Assembly (NCBI RefSeq): GCF_014698335.1
Contig: NZ_JACJSV010000009.1
Span: 25,528-89,527, forward strand
DNA length: 64,000 bases
Direction: 5' to 3'
Origin: Microcystis viridis FACHB-1342
Lineage (GTDB): Bacteria; Cyanobacteriota; Cyanobacteriia; Cyanobacteriales; Microcystaceae
In this document: positions 9,169 to 18,086 of the stretch, piece by piece
How positions within the stretch are numbered: the stretch's first letter is position 1
Layout: each line of letters opens with the position of its first letter
Made by a program: the position numbers and the translations under genes
Notes under the pieces: model-generated
The model's input: only the letters and a program-made list of their open reading frames with translations
The model's database searches: none
What the model was told of the DNA's origin: nothing

Positions 9169-9873
9169 TTAAGCAATTTCATCGGGATTAATGCCCAATT
9201 CTCGCAGCTTTTGGGCTAATTTTTCCGCCCGTTGTTGTTCTCTTTCTTTGGCTAATCTTTCCTGTTCTTTGGCTAATCTTTCCTGTCGGGCCGACTCTTG
9301 AGGGGTGGGAACCAATTCACCTGATTCGGTGAAATAGCGCAATTTATTGGCAAAAATTCCTAAATATAATCCTAGTTGCTTACTCCATAAATAACCGTTT
9401 TCATTGGGGGTAATCGGTTGGTATTGTCCCTCGATTAAAGTGAATCCTTGCCATTCTAAAGTATTAGGATCAAACCAAAAATATTCAGGAGTCCGGAAAG
9501 TATGCTGATATAGTTCCTTTTTGGCTTTTCTGTCCACATTAGCGGTGGAATCGGAGAGAATTTCGATGATTAGATTGGGATATTTACCCCCTTCTCCCCA
9601 GACAACCCAACTTTTCCTGGGACGTTTCTCTGTATCTAAAACCACGAAAAAATCTGGTCCACAAAAATCTCGCTGTTTCAGTTGTCTTTCGTTATAATAA
9701 ATAGTCAAATTGCCCGAGGCATAGTAATCGTTTCTATCTTGCCAGAGCCAATCAAGACAAGATAATAATAAAATAATTTGTTGTAAATGCAGATCACTTT
9801 CCAAGGGTGGTTCATCACTCCATAAATCGGTGGGAGGACAGACAATATCGGTAGCAATATCTAGGGTTGTCAT
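9169..9873 (-). CDS. Uma2-family (DUF820) PD-(D/E)XK protein with C-terminal coiled coil
   Basis: 234 residues. The core shows the DUF820 pattern: GPDFFVVLD (about 75-83), NLIIEILSDST (about 102-112, catalytic Glu) and RKAKKELY (Lys) before PEYFWFDP. The last 45 residues are a charged heptad-like repeat (RLAKEQERLAKERE) ending LGINPDEIA, a tail often seen in cyanobacterial members. Uma2 proteins have a restriction-endonuclease fold but no settled substrate; they are greatly expanded in cyanobacteria. The gene stands alone about 170 bp from the ParA/HEPN pair. Confidence 0.85.
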   Translation of the reverse strand: MTTLDIATDIVCPPTDLWSDEPPLESDLHLQQIILLLSCLDWLWQDRNDYYASGNLTIYYNERQLKQRDFCGPDFFVVLDTEKRPRKSWVVWGEGGKYPNLIIEILSDSTANVDRKAKKELYQHTFRTPEYFWFDPNTLEWQGFTLIEGQYQPITPNENGYLWSKQLGLYLGIFANKLRYFTESGELVPTPQESARQERLAKEQERLAKEREQQRAEKLAQKLRELGINPDEIA

Positions 9874-10032
9874 CGTTTATAAACCCATTGAGTCAATTTG
9901 GGGTGATTCTAGCAACAAGCCACAATCAATACAATTATATTATAAGTCCGATCGTTTTGCTTGTATATAGGGTGTTAGGAGTCGGTTGGGGAAGTCAGAA
10001 TATCATGACCTCAATCCCCTTGGTTGAAGGAC

Positions 10033-10272
10033 TTATAAAAACCAGAAAAAAGCAACTAAAATAACGGTGAGAGTGGCGGCAAAAATGAGAGCGTATTCAA
10101 TTTTTTGATTGATAATACCAATAACCATGACTAGGGTAATTGCCAGAAGAAACACACCGATATAGACTAGATTTTGAGAACCTGAATTAACTAAATTATT
10201 ATTTAAAGTCGGTGTGGGTGTGGGAGTTTGTAGAATTGTTGATGAGAGACTAATCGTGGAGGTAATGAACAT
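10033..10272 (-). CDS. Small two-helix membrane protein
   Basis: 79 residues: a Thr/Ser/Pro-rich N-terminus (TPTPTPTL) followed by two hydrophobic helices at about 35-53 and 60-79, running to the C-terminus. No family is recognised. Its ATG is only 8 bp from the divergent ATG of the glutaredoxin-like gene, so each promoter would have to lie inside the other gene. That makes it less certain, though the membrane pattern argues for a real protein. Confidence 0.5.
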   Translation of the reverse strand: MFITSTISLSSTILQTPTPTPTLNNNLVNSGSQNLVYIGVFLLAITLVMVIGIINQKIEYALIFAATLTVILVAFFWFL

Positions 10273-10280
10273 AAATATTT

Positions 10281-10547
10281 ATGACTACCATAGAACTAAT
10301 TTTATACAGTAAGCCGGACTGTCATCTTTGCGAAGGGTTGCTAGAAAAACTAGAAAAAATCCGTCAACCGGAGTGGCAGTTAGAAATTAGGGACATTACC
10401 AGTCGAGAGGATTGGTTTAACGCTTATCAGTACGAAATCCCCGTTCTCTGTCAAAAACTGGCCACGGGGGAAAAAATCATCCCTCGTCTTTCCCCCCGGG
10501 CAAATGCCGAACAATTAGCCCGTCTTTTAGCCAATAATTTAACCTAG
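10281..10547 (+). CDS. Glutaredoxin-like DUF836 protein
   Basis: 88 residues of thioredoxin fold. The redox motif is in YSKPDCHLCEGL (residues 9-20, CxxC), followed by an alpha/beta pattern with EIPVLCQK where a cis-Pro sits before a third cysteine, as in glutaredoxins. This small family (YruB/DUF836) is widespread and of undefined substrate; a thiol-disulfide role in the cytoplasm is likely. It converges on the serine hydrolase gene with 3 bp between the two stops. Confidence 0.8.
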   Translation: MTTIELILYSKPDCHLCEGLLEKLEKIRQPEWQLEIRDITSREDWFNAYQYEIPVLCQKLATGEKIIPRLSPRANAEQLARLLANNLT

Positions 10548-10550
10548 GGG

Positions 10551-11744
10551 CTAATTACCCGGACTAGGAATAACGACTGGACTAGGAGAGGGAGAAGACT
10601 GGGCGACTGGTTGCGGTTTGGCTGCGGGTTGAGTTTGATACCATTTAAAGTGTTGGTAGGCCGTGCGCGATATTTGTTGAATCAGAGTCCTAGCGTTACT
10701 ATCATTGTGGGGACGTTTGACCATCACTGCTCCTAGATAGCGTTTCCCGTTGGGCATATCAATAATCCCCGCATCCGCTAACATTGAGCCAATATCACCG
10801 GTTTTATGGGCAATATCGGCGGATTTCTCGATACCTTGGGGCAGCAGGGTGCGAGTGCGCGTTTCCTGCATAATATTCAATAGACGATCGCGGGAACGTA
10901 AACTAAGTAATTCCCCTTGATTAACTTTTCCTAAGATTGTCACCAAATCTCTCGGACTTGTGGTATTAGTTCCTTCCAAGTCTGGTAAAGGGTTATTAAT
11001 TACCGTACTGGTCAAACCCCAAGCTTGAAAACGCTGATTAAGAGCCTTTTTGCCGCCCATCCGCTTAATTAACATATTAGTAGCGGTATTATCGCTAATT
11101 ACGTTCATTTTAGTGGCGGTTTCTAGGGCAGTATAGGTTTTATTCAATCCTAGATACTGCATATCCCCGGACCCACTGGCCAGGACATCCTTAGTGGCCA
11201 CAAGGGTTTCATCGAGACGAATTTTCCCCGCGTCCACATCCTCAAAAAAGGCCACCAGAATCGGGATTTTAATCGTACTAGCGGCAGCAAAAATAGTATC
11301 TCCGCGAAAATTAGCGTAAGCACCGTTATCAAGGTCAATAAATAATGCTCCCGCCTGTAATTTCGGATATTTGACCGCTAAAGCCTGTAATTTCTGGTTA
11401 AGGCTGCTGAGATTTTCGTTTAAGACTAAGGTGGTCGGTTTTGGGGTGACGAGTTTGAGAGTCGGGGAATTAGTAGCGGTGGGTTTTGGGTGTAGGGGTA
11501 ATTTGCTCGGATCCACCACCGTTAAAACCGTACCAGCGATCGCACCTAAACCGACACCAAGGATAGAGAAGCGAAGAACCTGAAGGAGAAAAGAAGCGAT
11601 TAGGTTGGGTTTACGCTGTTTTTTTGTCCTTTTAACTGGTACAGGCTTTTTGTTATTGTTTAAGTCCATGGACCTAGGGGACTCAGGGCCAGATTGAACT
11701 TTACTAGGACGACGAGTTACTTGACGAGTCACGGTTTTCCTCAA
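10551..11744 (-). CDS. Class A beta-lactamase-fold serine hydrolase, membrane anchored
   Basis: 397 residues. A basic N-terminus precedes one membrane helix (about 50-72) and a Pro/Thr-rich linker, then the penicillin-recognising fold: AASTIKIPIL supplies Ser-x-x-Lys, ISDNTATN is the SDN motif and AHKTGDIG the KTG motif. All three catalytic motifs are present. No clear ExxxN omega-loop assignment was made, so a peptidoglycan or ester hydrolase role is as likely as true beta-lactamase activity. The C-terminus is a Pro/Ser tail (SPSPSPVVIP). It lies 15 bp from the methyltransferase gene on the same strand. Confidence 0.83.
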   Translation of the reverse strand: MRKTVTRQVTRRPSKVQSGPESPRSMDLNNNKKPVPVKRTKKQRKPNLIASFLLQVLRFSILGVGLGAIAGTVLTVVDPSKLPLHPKPTATNSPTLKLVTPKPTTLVLNENLSSLNQKLQALAVKYPKLQAGALFIDLDNGAYANFRGDTIFAAASTIKIPILVAFFEDVDAGKIRLDETLVATKDVLASGSGDMQYLGLNKTYTALETATKMNVISDNTATNMLIKRMGGKKALNQRFQAWGLTSTVINNPLPDLEGTNTTSPRDLVTILGKVNQGELLSLRSRDRLLNIMQETRTRTLLPQGIEKSADIAHKTGDIGSMLADAGIIDMPNGKRYLGAVMVKRPHNDSNARTLIQQISRTAYQHFKWYQTQPAAKPQPVAQSSPSPSPVVIPSPGN

Positions 11745-11759
11745 GGGTATCCAGATTTA

Positions 11760-12560
11760 TTATCGGTCGCTAGGAGAATTTTTTTTCTTGCCCTTGAGAC
11801 TATCAAGACCGAGAAAAAGTTGCCCGATACTTTCAATATGACCGATAATACCCCGCAGCAGGGCTAATTCCTCCACCGTGGGCCGGGCCCGATGATAAAA
11901 TTGCCGGAATTTCTCCATCCTAGCGGCGGCGGTGTGGGGGTAAAGATAGCCAATTTTGAGCAAAAAGCTCTCTAAGTGCTGATAATAGCCTTCTAGAGCC
12001 TCAAAAGTGGCATTAGGGAGCATTTCTAACGGGGGTTCGAGCCTATTTTCCGTCGCCATTTGGTACAGTTCGTAGGAGCAAACCGCCACCGCTTGGGCCA
12101 GATTAAGGGAGGAATATTGAGGATTAGCGGGAATACCGACAAAACGCTGGGCGTGGTTCAGTTCGCTGTTACTTAAACCCCGGTCTTCTGGCCCGAAAAT
12201 TAGGGCCGATTCTAGGTTAGGGGTGAGTAACCAGGGTAAGGCGGTCCGGGGTGTTTCGAGGGGAGTATTCAGGTGACGGGGTTTCGAGGTGGTGGCAATG
12301 ATGCGATGACAACCCTGCAAAGCTTCCAGAAGGGTGGCTACCTGTGAACAGTTTTCTAGGACTTCAATTCCGTGTACTGCCATGCGTCGCGCTTCTTCTG
12401 CAAGGATATCACAGGCGGGATTGACGATAATTAAGCGACTTAAGCCCATATTCCGCATAATTCTGGCAGTGGAACCCACATTTAAGGCTCCTGCAGGTTC
12501 AACTAAAATAATTCTCAGGCGATCGAGTGGGGAACTCTGATTATTTTCATCTACACTCAT
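11760..12560 (-). CDS. SpoU-type tRNA 2'-O-methyltransferase, TrmJ-like
   Basis: 266 residues. The SPOUT fold is shown by LVEPAGALNVGSTARIMRNMG (family motif 1, about residues 19-38), ALIFGPEDRGLSN (motif 2) and IPANPQYSSLNLAQAVAV (motif 3, knot and SAM pocket). The C-terminal helical extension with TVEELALLRGIIGHIE is typical of TrmJ, which methylates position 32 in the tRNA anticodon loop using SAM. TrmH-type paralogues share the motifs, so the exact target is inferred. It sits directly upstream of the serine hydrolase gene. Confidence 0.87.
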   Translation of the reverse strand: MSVDENNQSSPLDRLRIILVEPAGALNVGSTARIMRNMGLSRLIIVNPACDILAEEARRMAVHGIEVLENCSQVATLLEALQGCHRIIATTSKPRHLNTPLETPRTALPWLLTPNLESALIFGPEDRGLSNSELNHAQRFVGIPANPQYSSLNLAQAVAVCSYELYQMATENRLEPPLEMLPNATFEALEGYYQHLESFLLKIGYLYPHTAAARMEKFRQFYHRARPTVEELALLRGIIGHIESIGQLFLGLDSLKGKKKNSPSDR

Positions 12561-12596
12561 AGATAAGGCGCAGTTTTTGACTTTTTAATTTTAATC

Positions 12597-12752
12597 ATGG
12601 CACGTCAGGTCTCGAAGTCCGATCTTCCCAGTAAAATTTGTCCCGTTTGCGGTTTATCCTTTACTTGGCGCAAAAAGTGGCAAAACTGTTGGCATGAGGT
12701 CAAATACTGTTCAGAACGCTGTCGTCGTCGCAAGTCCTCGGCCAATCAGTAA
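12597..12752 (+). CDS. DUF2256-family small cysteine-rich protein
   Basis: 51 residues starting [18 protein letters not shown]. Cysteines in KICPVCG and in [10 protein letters not shown], with further Cys and His in NCWHE between, form a compact zinc-ribbon-like unit matching the DUF2256 pattern ([13 protein letters not shown]...KYCSERCR). The charged, basic tail suggests nucleic-acid contact, but no function is established. It is divergent from the methyltransferase gene with a 36-bp gap. Confidence 0.82.
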   Translation: MARQVSKSDLPSKICPVCGLSFTWRKKWQNCWHEVKYCSERCRRRKSSANQ

Positions 12753-12921
12753 AAAGCCGAGAATTTTAACTATCAAATAGGCACTCTTGCAAAGGGCAAT
12801 TTTTAGCTGAGGACTTAGATGGGTAATTAATTTTGCTTGGGTACTCTATTAGCTTTTAATTTTACGGTTAATTTAGTAAGCTGATACTTGACTAAATTAA
12901 ATTTTTCTTAAGAGAATCTCA

Positions 12922-14070
12922 ATGCACATTGCCTGGTTAGGAAAAAAATCTCCTTTTTGCGGTAACGTTACCTATGGGCGAGAAGTGACTAATTCCCTGC
13001 TCGATCGAGATTATCAAGTCAGTTTTCTGCATTTTTCTTCCGAAAAACCCACCGTAAGCGATTGGCCCGACTTTTACGACGAAATCACCCTGCCACGTCT
13101 CTATAGTTCCCAAGTCTATACTATTCCCACCCTGAAATCGAGTCGGGTTCTACAGGATAAACTCAGGGAACTGAAACCCGATCTAGTTCATGCGTCCTTA
13201 CCCCTGTCTCCCCTCGATTTTCTGCTACCGGAAATTTGTGAGTCTTTAGATTTGCCTCTAGTGGCGACTTTTCACCCGGCTTTTGATAGTAAAATTCGCA
13301 ATCTCATCTCTAGTACCCAATTATTAACCTACCAACTACACGCCCCTTTTTTAGCTAATTACGATAAGGTAATTATTTTTTCCACCTCTCAACGGGATTT
13401 TTTAGTTAAATTGGGAGTTCCCGAAGAAAAATTAGCAATTATTCCCAATGGGGTTGATATTAATAAGTATTGTCCAGGACTATCGAATATTAAAGCTCAA
13501 TATAATGCCGATTGTTTATTTATTTATCTCGGTCGGATCATGCCGGAGAAAAATGTAGAATCTTTATTGAAAGCCTGGAAAAAAACCAATTTAGGGGATA
13601 GATGCAAACTGCTCATTGTTGGAGATGGTCCGTTGACTCCTTCCCTTAAACCTTTTTATGGGGAAGAAGATGGTATTATCTGGTTAGGTTTTATCGGCGA
13701 TGAAAATAAACGAATTGAAATTCTGCGCGGGGTTGACGGCTTTATTTTACCCTCTTTAGTGGAAGGTTTATCGATTTCCCTTTTGGAAGCGATGGCCTGC
13801 GGTGTTGCTTGTCTGGCTACGGATGTGGGTGCCGATGGGGAAGTGTTAAAAGGTGCGGGAATAGTTCTAGATACTAGAGGACTAATTACCCAATTAAAAA
13901 CTCTCTTGCCTGTATTACGAGATCATCCCGAATTAACCACAATTTTAGGTCAAAAAGCCCGTCAAAGAGTTTTAGAATCTTACACTCTTAGCAAAAATAT
14001 CGATCGCTTACAGTTAGTTTATCAAGAAGTGTTAGCCCAAAAACATTCTTCTCTTAGCTACTTTCACTAA
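12922..14070 (+). CDS. dgdA: Family 4 glycosyltransferase, DgdA/KtrE-like galactolipid synthase
   Basis: 382 residues of GT-B fold. The N-terminal half starts MHIAWLGKKSPFCGNVTYGRE with the acceptor-side Gly-rich loop; the C-terminal half has FIYLGRIMPEKNVE and LVEGLSISLLEAMACG, the E-x7-E motif of GT4 enzymes. In Synechocystis a gene of this type next to ktrB was reported both as KtrE and as DgdA, the synthase of digalactosyldiacylglycerol in thylakoids. The same linkage to ktrB here, with only 9 bp between stop and start, supports that assignment. A generic GT4 is the fallback. Confidence 0.8.
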   Translation: MHIAWLGKKSPFCGNVTYGREVTNSLLDRDYQVSFLHFSSEKPTVSDWPDFYDEITLPRLYSSQVYTIPTLKSSRVLQDKLRELKPDLVHASLPLSPLDFLLPEICESLDLPLVATFHPAFDSKIRNLISSTQLLTYQLHAPFLANYDKVIIFSTSQRDFLVKLGVPEEKLAIIPNGVDINKYCPGLSNIKAQYNADCLFIYLGRIMPEKNVESLLKAWKKTNLGDRCKLLIVGDGPLTPSLKPFYGEEDGIIWLGFIGDENKRIEILRGVDGFILPSLVEGLSISLLEAMACGVACLATDVGADGEVLKGAGIVLDTRGLITQLKTLLPVLRDHPELTTILGQKARQRVLESYTLSKNIDRLQLVYQEVLAQKHSSLSYFH

Positions 14071-14079
14071 GGAATTTAT

Positions 14080-15414
14080 ATGACGATTGCCCGGACAATT
14101 TGCTTGGGATTTATGGCGGTAATTTTAGCGGGAACTTCCCTGTTAATGTTGCCTGTTTCTACCACTAGCGGCACTTGGAATGATCCAATTGTTGCCCTCT
14201 TTACCTCCACTTCTGCTGTCTGTGTCACGGGTTTAGCAGTGGTAGATACGGGTACTTATTTTTCTTTTTGGGGTCAATTATTTATCGCTTTATTAATTCA
14301 AGTGGGTGGACTGGGATATATGACCACTACCACTTTTTTAATGTTATTAATTGGGCGAAAATTTGACCTGAGACAGAAGTTAGCAATTCAAGAATCTTTT
14401 GATCGACCTTTCCTACAAGGTAGTCAAAGTTTAATGAAATCAGTGATTGCTACTACTTTAGTTTTTGAGTTAACAGCAACTTTGGTTATGTTAACTGTCT
14501 TCGCCCAAAAGTATGATTTTAGATATGCGGTGTGGTTATCTTTATTTCATAGTATTAGTGCTTGGAATAATGCGGGTTTTGGCTTGTTTAAAGATAACTT
14601 GATGTCCTATCATTCTTCAATTATTATTAACTTATCTATCACAGGACTGATCATTTTTGGAGGTATCGGTTATCAGGTAATTATCGAGTTTTACACTTGG
14701 TTTATTTACCGCTTTCAATATAAACGAAAAGGCTTTGTTTTTTCTCTTAACTATAAAGTTGCTATCAGCACAACTATATTTTTATTAGTGATAGGAACCT
14801 TGGCTTTTTTACTTACTGAACAGGGAAATGGTGACACTTTGGCTAATTTATCACTGAAAGATAAATTGCTGGGTGCTTGGTTCCAATCGGTAACATCGAG
14901 AACAGCAGGATTTAATACCATTGATATTGGTAAAATTTCCGTAGAAGGTTTATTAATTACCATGGCTTTGATGTTTATAGGAGCCAGTCCTAGCGGTACA
15001 GGGGGAGGTATTAAAACCACAACTTTTAGGATTTTATATAACTGTACCCGCTCGGTTTTACGGGGACGTGAAGAAGTGACTCTTTATCAAAGACGCATTC
15101 CTATGCCGTTAATTTTAAAGTCAATGGCGGTGGTTTTTGGTTCAGTTATAGCGATTATTATCTCCACCCTAGCTATCTCATTTGTGGAGACAGATTTTAA
15201 AATGATTCAACTATTTTTCGAGGTAGTTTCTGCCTTTGGAACTGTCGGCTTATCTATGGGAATAACCGCCGCTTTATCACCGATCTCTAAGTTAATTATC
15301 GTTTTTATGATGTATCTTGGACGGGTAGGAGTTATACTTTTAATAGCGGCCATTATCGGCGATCCGAAACCAACAGTTATTAATTACCCCGAAGAAAACC
15401 TTTTAGTGGGATAA
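14080..15414 (+). CDS. ktrB: KtrB/TrkH-type potassium channel subunit
   Basis: 444 residues, polytopic with the four pseudo-repeated membrane-pore-membrane units of the Trk/Ktr/HKT superfamily. Filter-like loops include STSAVCVTGLAV (about 44-55), SISAWNNAGFGLF, SVTSRTAGFNTID and VSAFGTVGLSMGI, each with the key Gly. It forms the sodium-dependent K+ uptake pathway in the plasma membrane, gated by KtrA. It is the middle gene of dgdA-ktrB-ktrA. Confidence 0.92.
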   Translation: MTIARTICLGFMAVILAGTSLLMLPVSTTSGTWNDPIVALFTSTSAVCVTGLAVVDTGTYFSFWGQLFIALLIQVGGLGYMTTTTFLMLLIGRKFDLRQKLAIQESFDRPFLQGSQSLMKSVIATTLVFELTATLVMLTVFAQKYDFRYAVWLSLFHSISAWNNAGFGLFKDNLMSYHSSIIINLSITGLIIFGGIGYQVIIEFYTWFIYRFQYKRKGFVFSLNYKVAISTTIFLLVIGTLAFLLTEQGNGDTLANLSLKDKLLGAWFQSVTSRTAGFNTIDIGKISVEGLLITMALMFIGASPSGTGGGIKTTTFRILYNCTRSVLRGREEVTLYQRRIPMPLILKSMAVVFGSVIAIIISTLAISFVETDFKMIQLFFEVVSAFGTVGLSMGITAALSPISKLIIVFMMYLGRVGVILLIAAIIGDPKPTVINYPEENLLVG

Positions 15415-15492
15415 TTAATATCAGTTATCAGTTTCTCTTGTCTCCTCACTCATTGACACTAGCATTTTAAATGCGTAACAGTTTAACTTCTT

Positions 15493-16182
15493 ATGCAATC
15501 AATTAAATTTTTTAGTAGTATGCGTCCCCAAAATCGCCAATTTGCCGTCATCGGATTAGGCAGATTTGGGCGAGCCGTTTGTGAAACCCTACGCAAACAA
15601 GGTTATCAAGTGGTAGGGACAGATATTGACGAAGGATTAGTAGCACAAGCGTTATCTGATCGAATAGTAGATAATGCGATCGAACTTGATTCTACCAAAC
15701 CTAACGCTCTGCGAGAAGCGGGAATTTTTGAAACCGATACGGTGATTGTCGCTATTGGTAAATACGTGGAAGAAAGTATCATTACTACTCTCAATTGTAA
15801 GGAAGCGGGGGTTAATTTTGTCGCCGCTAAAGCCTCCACAGAAATCCATGGAAAATTACTCAAAAAAGTTGGCGCAGATTTAGTAGTGTTTCCCGAATAC
15901 GATGCCGGTTGTGAGTTAGCGCACCGTTTAACTAGACCATCAATTTTAGAACGATTTGATCTCGATCCTGAACATAGTATTGTCGAGTTAAAAGTCCCGG
16001 AAGCTTTTCACGGTAAAACCCTAGCAGAGTTAGAAATTCGTAATCGTTATGGGTTAAATATTGTCGCTGTCGGTAATGCGGAAAAATTCAAGATTAACCC
16101 CAATCCCCAAGAAAGATTACACAAGGATTTAGCCATGGTGGTAATTGGTTCTAACCGAGATATTCAGCGTTTACCGATGTAA
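15493..16182 (+). CDS. ktrA: KtrA/TrkA-type RCK regulatory subunit
   Basis: 229 residues: RCK_N with FAVIGLGRFGRAV (dinucleotide-binding GxGxxG, residues 17-29) and VVGTDIDE, then RCK_C from about residue 150 (VELKVPEAFHGKTLAELE). KtrA forms an octameric ring under KtrB and gates it with ATP/ADP and c-di-AMP. It follows ktrB after a 78-bp gap and is likely in the same operon. ATG 15493 gives a 10-residue leader before MRPQNRQF, which could be an alternative start at 15523. Confidence 0.92.
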   Translation: MQSIKFFSSMRPQNRQFAVIGLGRFGRAVCETLRKQGYQVVGTDIDEGLVAQALSDRIVDNAIELDSTKPNALREAGIFETDTVIVAIGKYVEESIITTLNCKEAGVNFVAAKASTEIHGKLLKKVGADLVVFPEYDAGCELAHRLTRPSILERFDLDPEHSIVELKVPEAFHGKTLAELEIRNRYGLNIVAVGNAEKFKINPNPQERLHKDLAMVVIGSNRDIQRLPM

Positions 16183-16270
16183 AATTTAGTCAAATAGATG
16201 AAGGCGATTTTTTAGCCGTCAGCCTTTTAGCCGTCAGCCGTCAGCTTTTTTCTCCTGATATCCCTGTTCA

Positions 16271-16331
16271 CTGATAACTGATAACTGATAACTGATAACT
16301 GATAACTGATAACTGATAACTGATAACTGAT
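16271..16331 (+). repeat. GATAACT tandem microsatellite
   Basis: About eight copies of a 7-bp unit (GATAACT) run directly into the 3' end of the SpoIID-like gene. The same motif recurs near 23390, 38220 and 61470, always in intergenic DNA. The regular spacing and absence of spacers rule out a CRISPR array. Confidence 0.9.
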
Positions 16332-17929
16332 TAATTTCCTCGCCAAAAGATAATCGAATTATTGAGAGGTTGGATGGTGGTACCGGGATAATAGAAAGCG
16401 AGAATTTGTTCAGGAGACCAACCCAAACGGGCTAAATTATAGGAACCAAATTGACTTAATCCTACCCCGTGGCCGAAACCGCCACCAATAAAGTTATAAC
16501 CCTGGATCTGTCGATTGGTATCGTAGATAGGATCGATGTAGAATAGGGTACTGCGAGGCGGTCCTAAGGCACTACGCACCTCATTTTTATGCAGTTCCAA
16601 AATCCCCTTATCGGTTTGAATGGTCATAGTCAGAATCCGACCGGAAGGAGAGCGTTTAGTCACTTCCATCCATTGGATTTTCTGGAAGTCGGCCAGGGGA
16701 TGTTTTCGCCGTGTTAAATAGGTTTCTAGGTCTTGACTCAAATCAGCTAAAGAAGCTTGTTTTTGCCAGCGAAAAACCCGTCGTCCCGTCTCATTAAAAC
16801 CATCTTTAAGATTAATAAACTGGCGAAAAGTTGTCTCATTAGCGAGGGATTGTTTCGACAGATCCCAGACTCGATTAGGGGAGTCCACCACTGCCCGGAG
16901 ATAAGGTCTTTCTTCCCCATCCCACACATCACTAAAGAGGGCAGTTATTCCGCCGGTGGTGGAGGAATAAAGGGCATCCACTAACTCATTTTGGTAGGTT
17001 AAAACCAGTCCTTGGGTAGCTGCGATCGCTTGATCAGCCCGGGGATTAGTTCCCGTCAATCCATAATAAACTTGACAATGGGTATCGGCACAGAGTTCGT
17101 AATTATCGGCTTGAAAACGGCGGAGATTGCGGAGGGCGTAGGTACGGGCGATAATAGTTTGCGCTTGGGTGGCACTTTCTGGGGCATCATGACCGATTTC
17201 GTGGGGGACAACCCCACGCAGGTAGGTTTCAAGGGGAACGTTATTAACTAGGGTAAAAGTGCCGTAGGCGTTGGGCTGTAGGCGCATAGTCCCACCGTAC
17301 AAACGTACCTGATCGGGGCTATGGCTGACTTGAATCAGGTTTTTTTGGCTCTCGATTTCCAATTCTTTGGGAAAATAGCGCACCCCGTTGATTTGGAAAG
17401 AAACTTGCGGCTTTTCTTTGAGTAAAACACTATTAATATAGGGTTGATTGTAGCCTTTGGCTTGCAAACTGGTCAGCAACCAATGTCGCACTAGGGGATT
17501 TTCATAAACTTCTCGCTTTGCCCAAACCTGCCAGCGTCCGGGTTGGGTGATTTCCACTTTAATGCCCATTTTTGCCCAGTTTTTGGCGCTATTTTCGGCG
17601 GTTTCAAAGGTGGCGTGGTCGCTTAAAATGACTTTTTCTTGGAGGATGGGAGAAGCAAGGGGACGGGGAATAACTTCTAATTGTAGGCGATTGGTTTGCA
17701 GGGTTTGGGATTGGCCATCTTCTCCTACCACGCGCAGGGTGAGATTATCACCACTGGTACTGCTCAGGGTTAATTTTTCCTTGGCTTCATCGCCAAAACG
17801 TTGGACAATGCCCACTCTCAGAAGTACATCCTTGGCCATAGCGGCAGGAATTAGGGTTAAACTGAGCAAGATCGCCGCAGTTATGGAATCGATGCTAATT
17901 ATTGGTTTTTTTTCCTTGATTTTTAGCAT
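16331..17929 (-). CDS. SpoIID/LytB-domain protein
   Basis: 532 residues with an N-terminal membrane or signal segment (about 15-32). The SpoIID core begins near residue 210 with LRLQPNAYGTFTLVNNVPLETYLRGVVP split across the domain, then VPHEIGHDAPESATQAQTI and AIAATQGLVLTY, and closes with GGGFGHGVGLSQFG near 492-505. SpoIID proteins cut bare glycan strands of peptidoglycan (lytic transglycosylase), and family members in non-sporulating cyanobacteria likely act in wall remodelling. The conserved Glu of VPHEI is present. ATG 17929 is the only start before the signal segment. Confidence 0.88.
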   Translation of the reverse strand: MLKIKEKKPIISIDSITAAILLSLTLIPAAMAKDVLLRVGIVQRFGDEAKEKLTLSSTSGDNLTLRVVGEDGQSQTLQTNRLQLEVIPRPLASPILQEKVILSDHATFETAENSAKNWAKMGIKVEITQPGRWQVWAKREVYENPLVRHWLLTSLQAKGYNQPYINSVLLKEKPQVSFQINGVRYFPKELEIESQKNLIQVSHSPDQVRLYGGTMRLQPNAYGTFTLVNNVPLETYLRGVVPHEIGHDAPESATQAQTIIARTYALRNLRRFQADNYELCADTHCQVYYGLTGTNPRADQAIAATQGLVLTYQNELVDALYSSTTGGITALFSDVWDGEERPYLRAVVDSPNRVWDLSKQSLANETTFRQFINLKDGFNETGRRVFRWQKQASLADLSQDLETYLTRRKHPLADFQKIQWMEVTKRSPSGRILTMTIQTDKGILELHKNEVRSALGPPRSTLFYIDPIYDTNRQIQGYNFIGGGFGHGVGLSQFGSYNLARLGWSPEQILAFYYPGTTIQPLNNSIIFWRGN

Positions 17930-17999
17930 AAAGTCAAGTATCTGTTAATAAGTTTTCATAAAATTTGAGGATATTCAGAGATTATAGCAGCAAGCCGTT

Positions 18000-18028
18000 G
18001 GGGAAATGGGGAAATGGGGAAATGGGGA
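18000..18028 (+). repeat. GGGGAAAT tandem repeat
   Basis: Three to four copies of GGGGAAAT lie in the gap between the SpoIID-like gene and the next minus-strand gene. It resembles other G-rich intergenic runs here, such as GTGTGGG near 21425, 34645 and 38165. Confidence 0.8.
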
Positions 18029-18086
18029 ATTTCAGCTAAAACCCTAAAAACCCAACACCCTAAAACCCCAACCGCCAACAAAGCAC

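Noticed and set aside
9867..10064. 65-codon plus-strand frame between Uma2 and the small membrane protein
   Set aside because: It overlaps both neighbours' ends, has no motif, and reads through A/T-rich intergenic sequence.
16271..16331. Possible CRISPR array
   Set aside because: Units are only 7 bp, continuous and without spacers, and no cas genes are present in the window.
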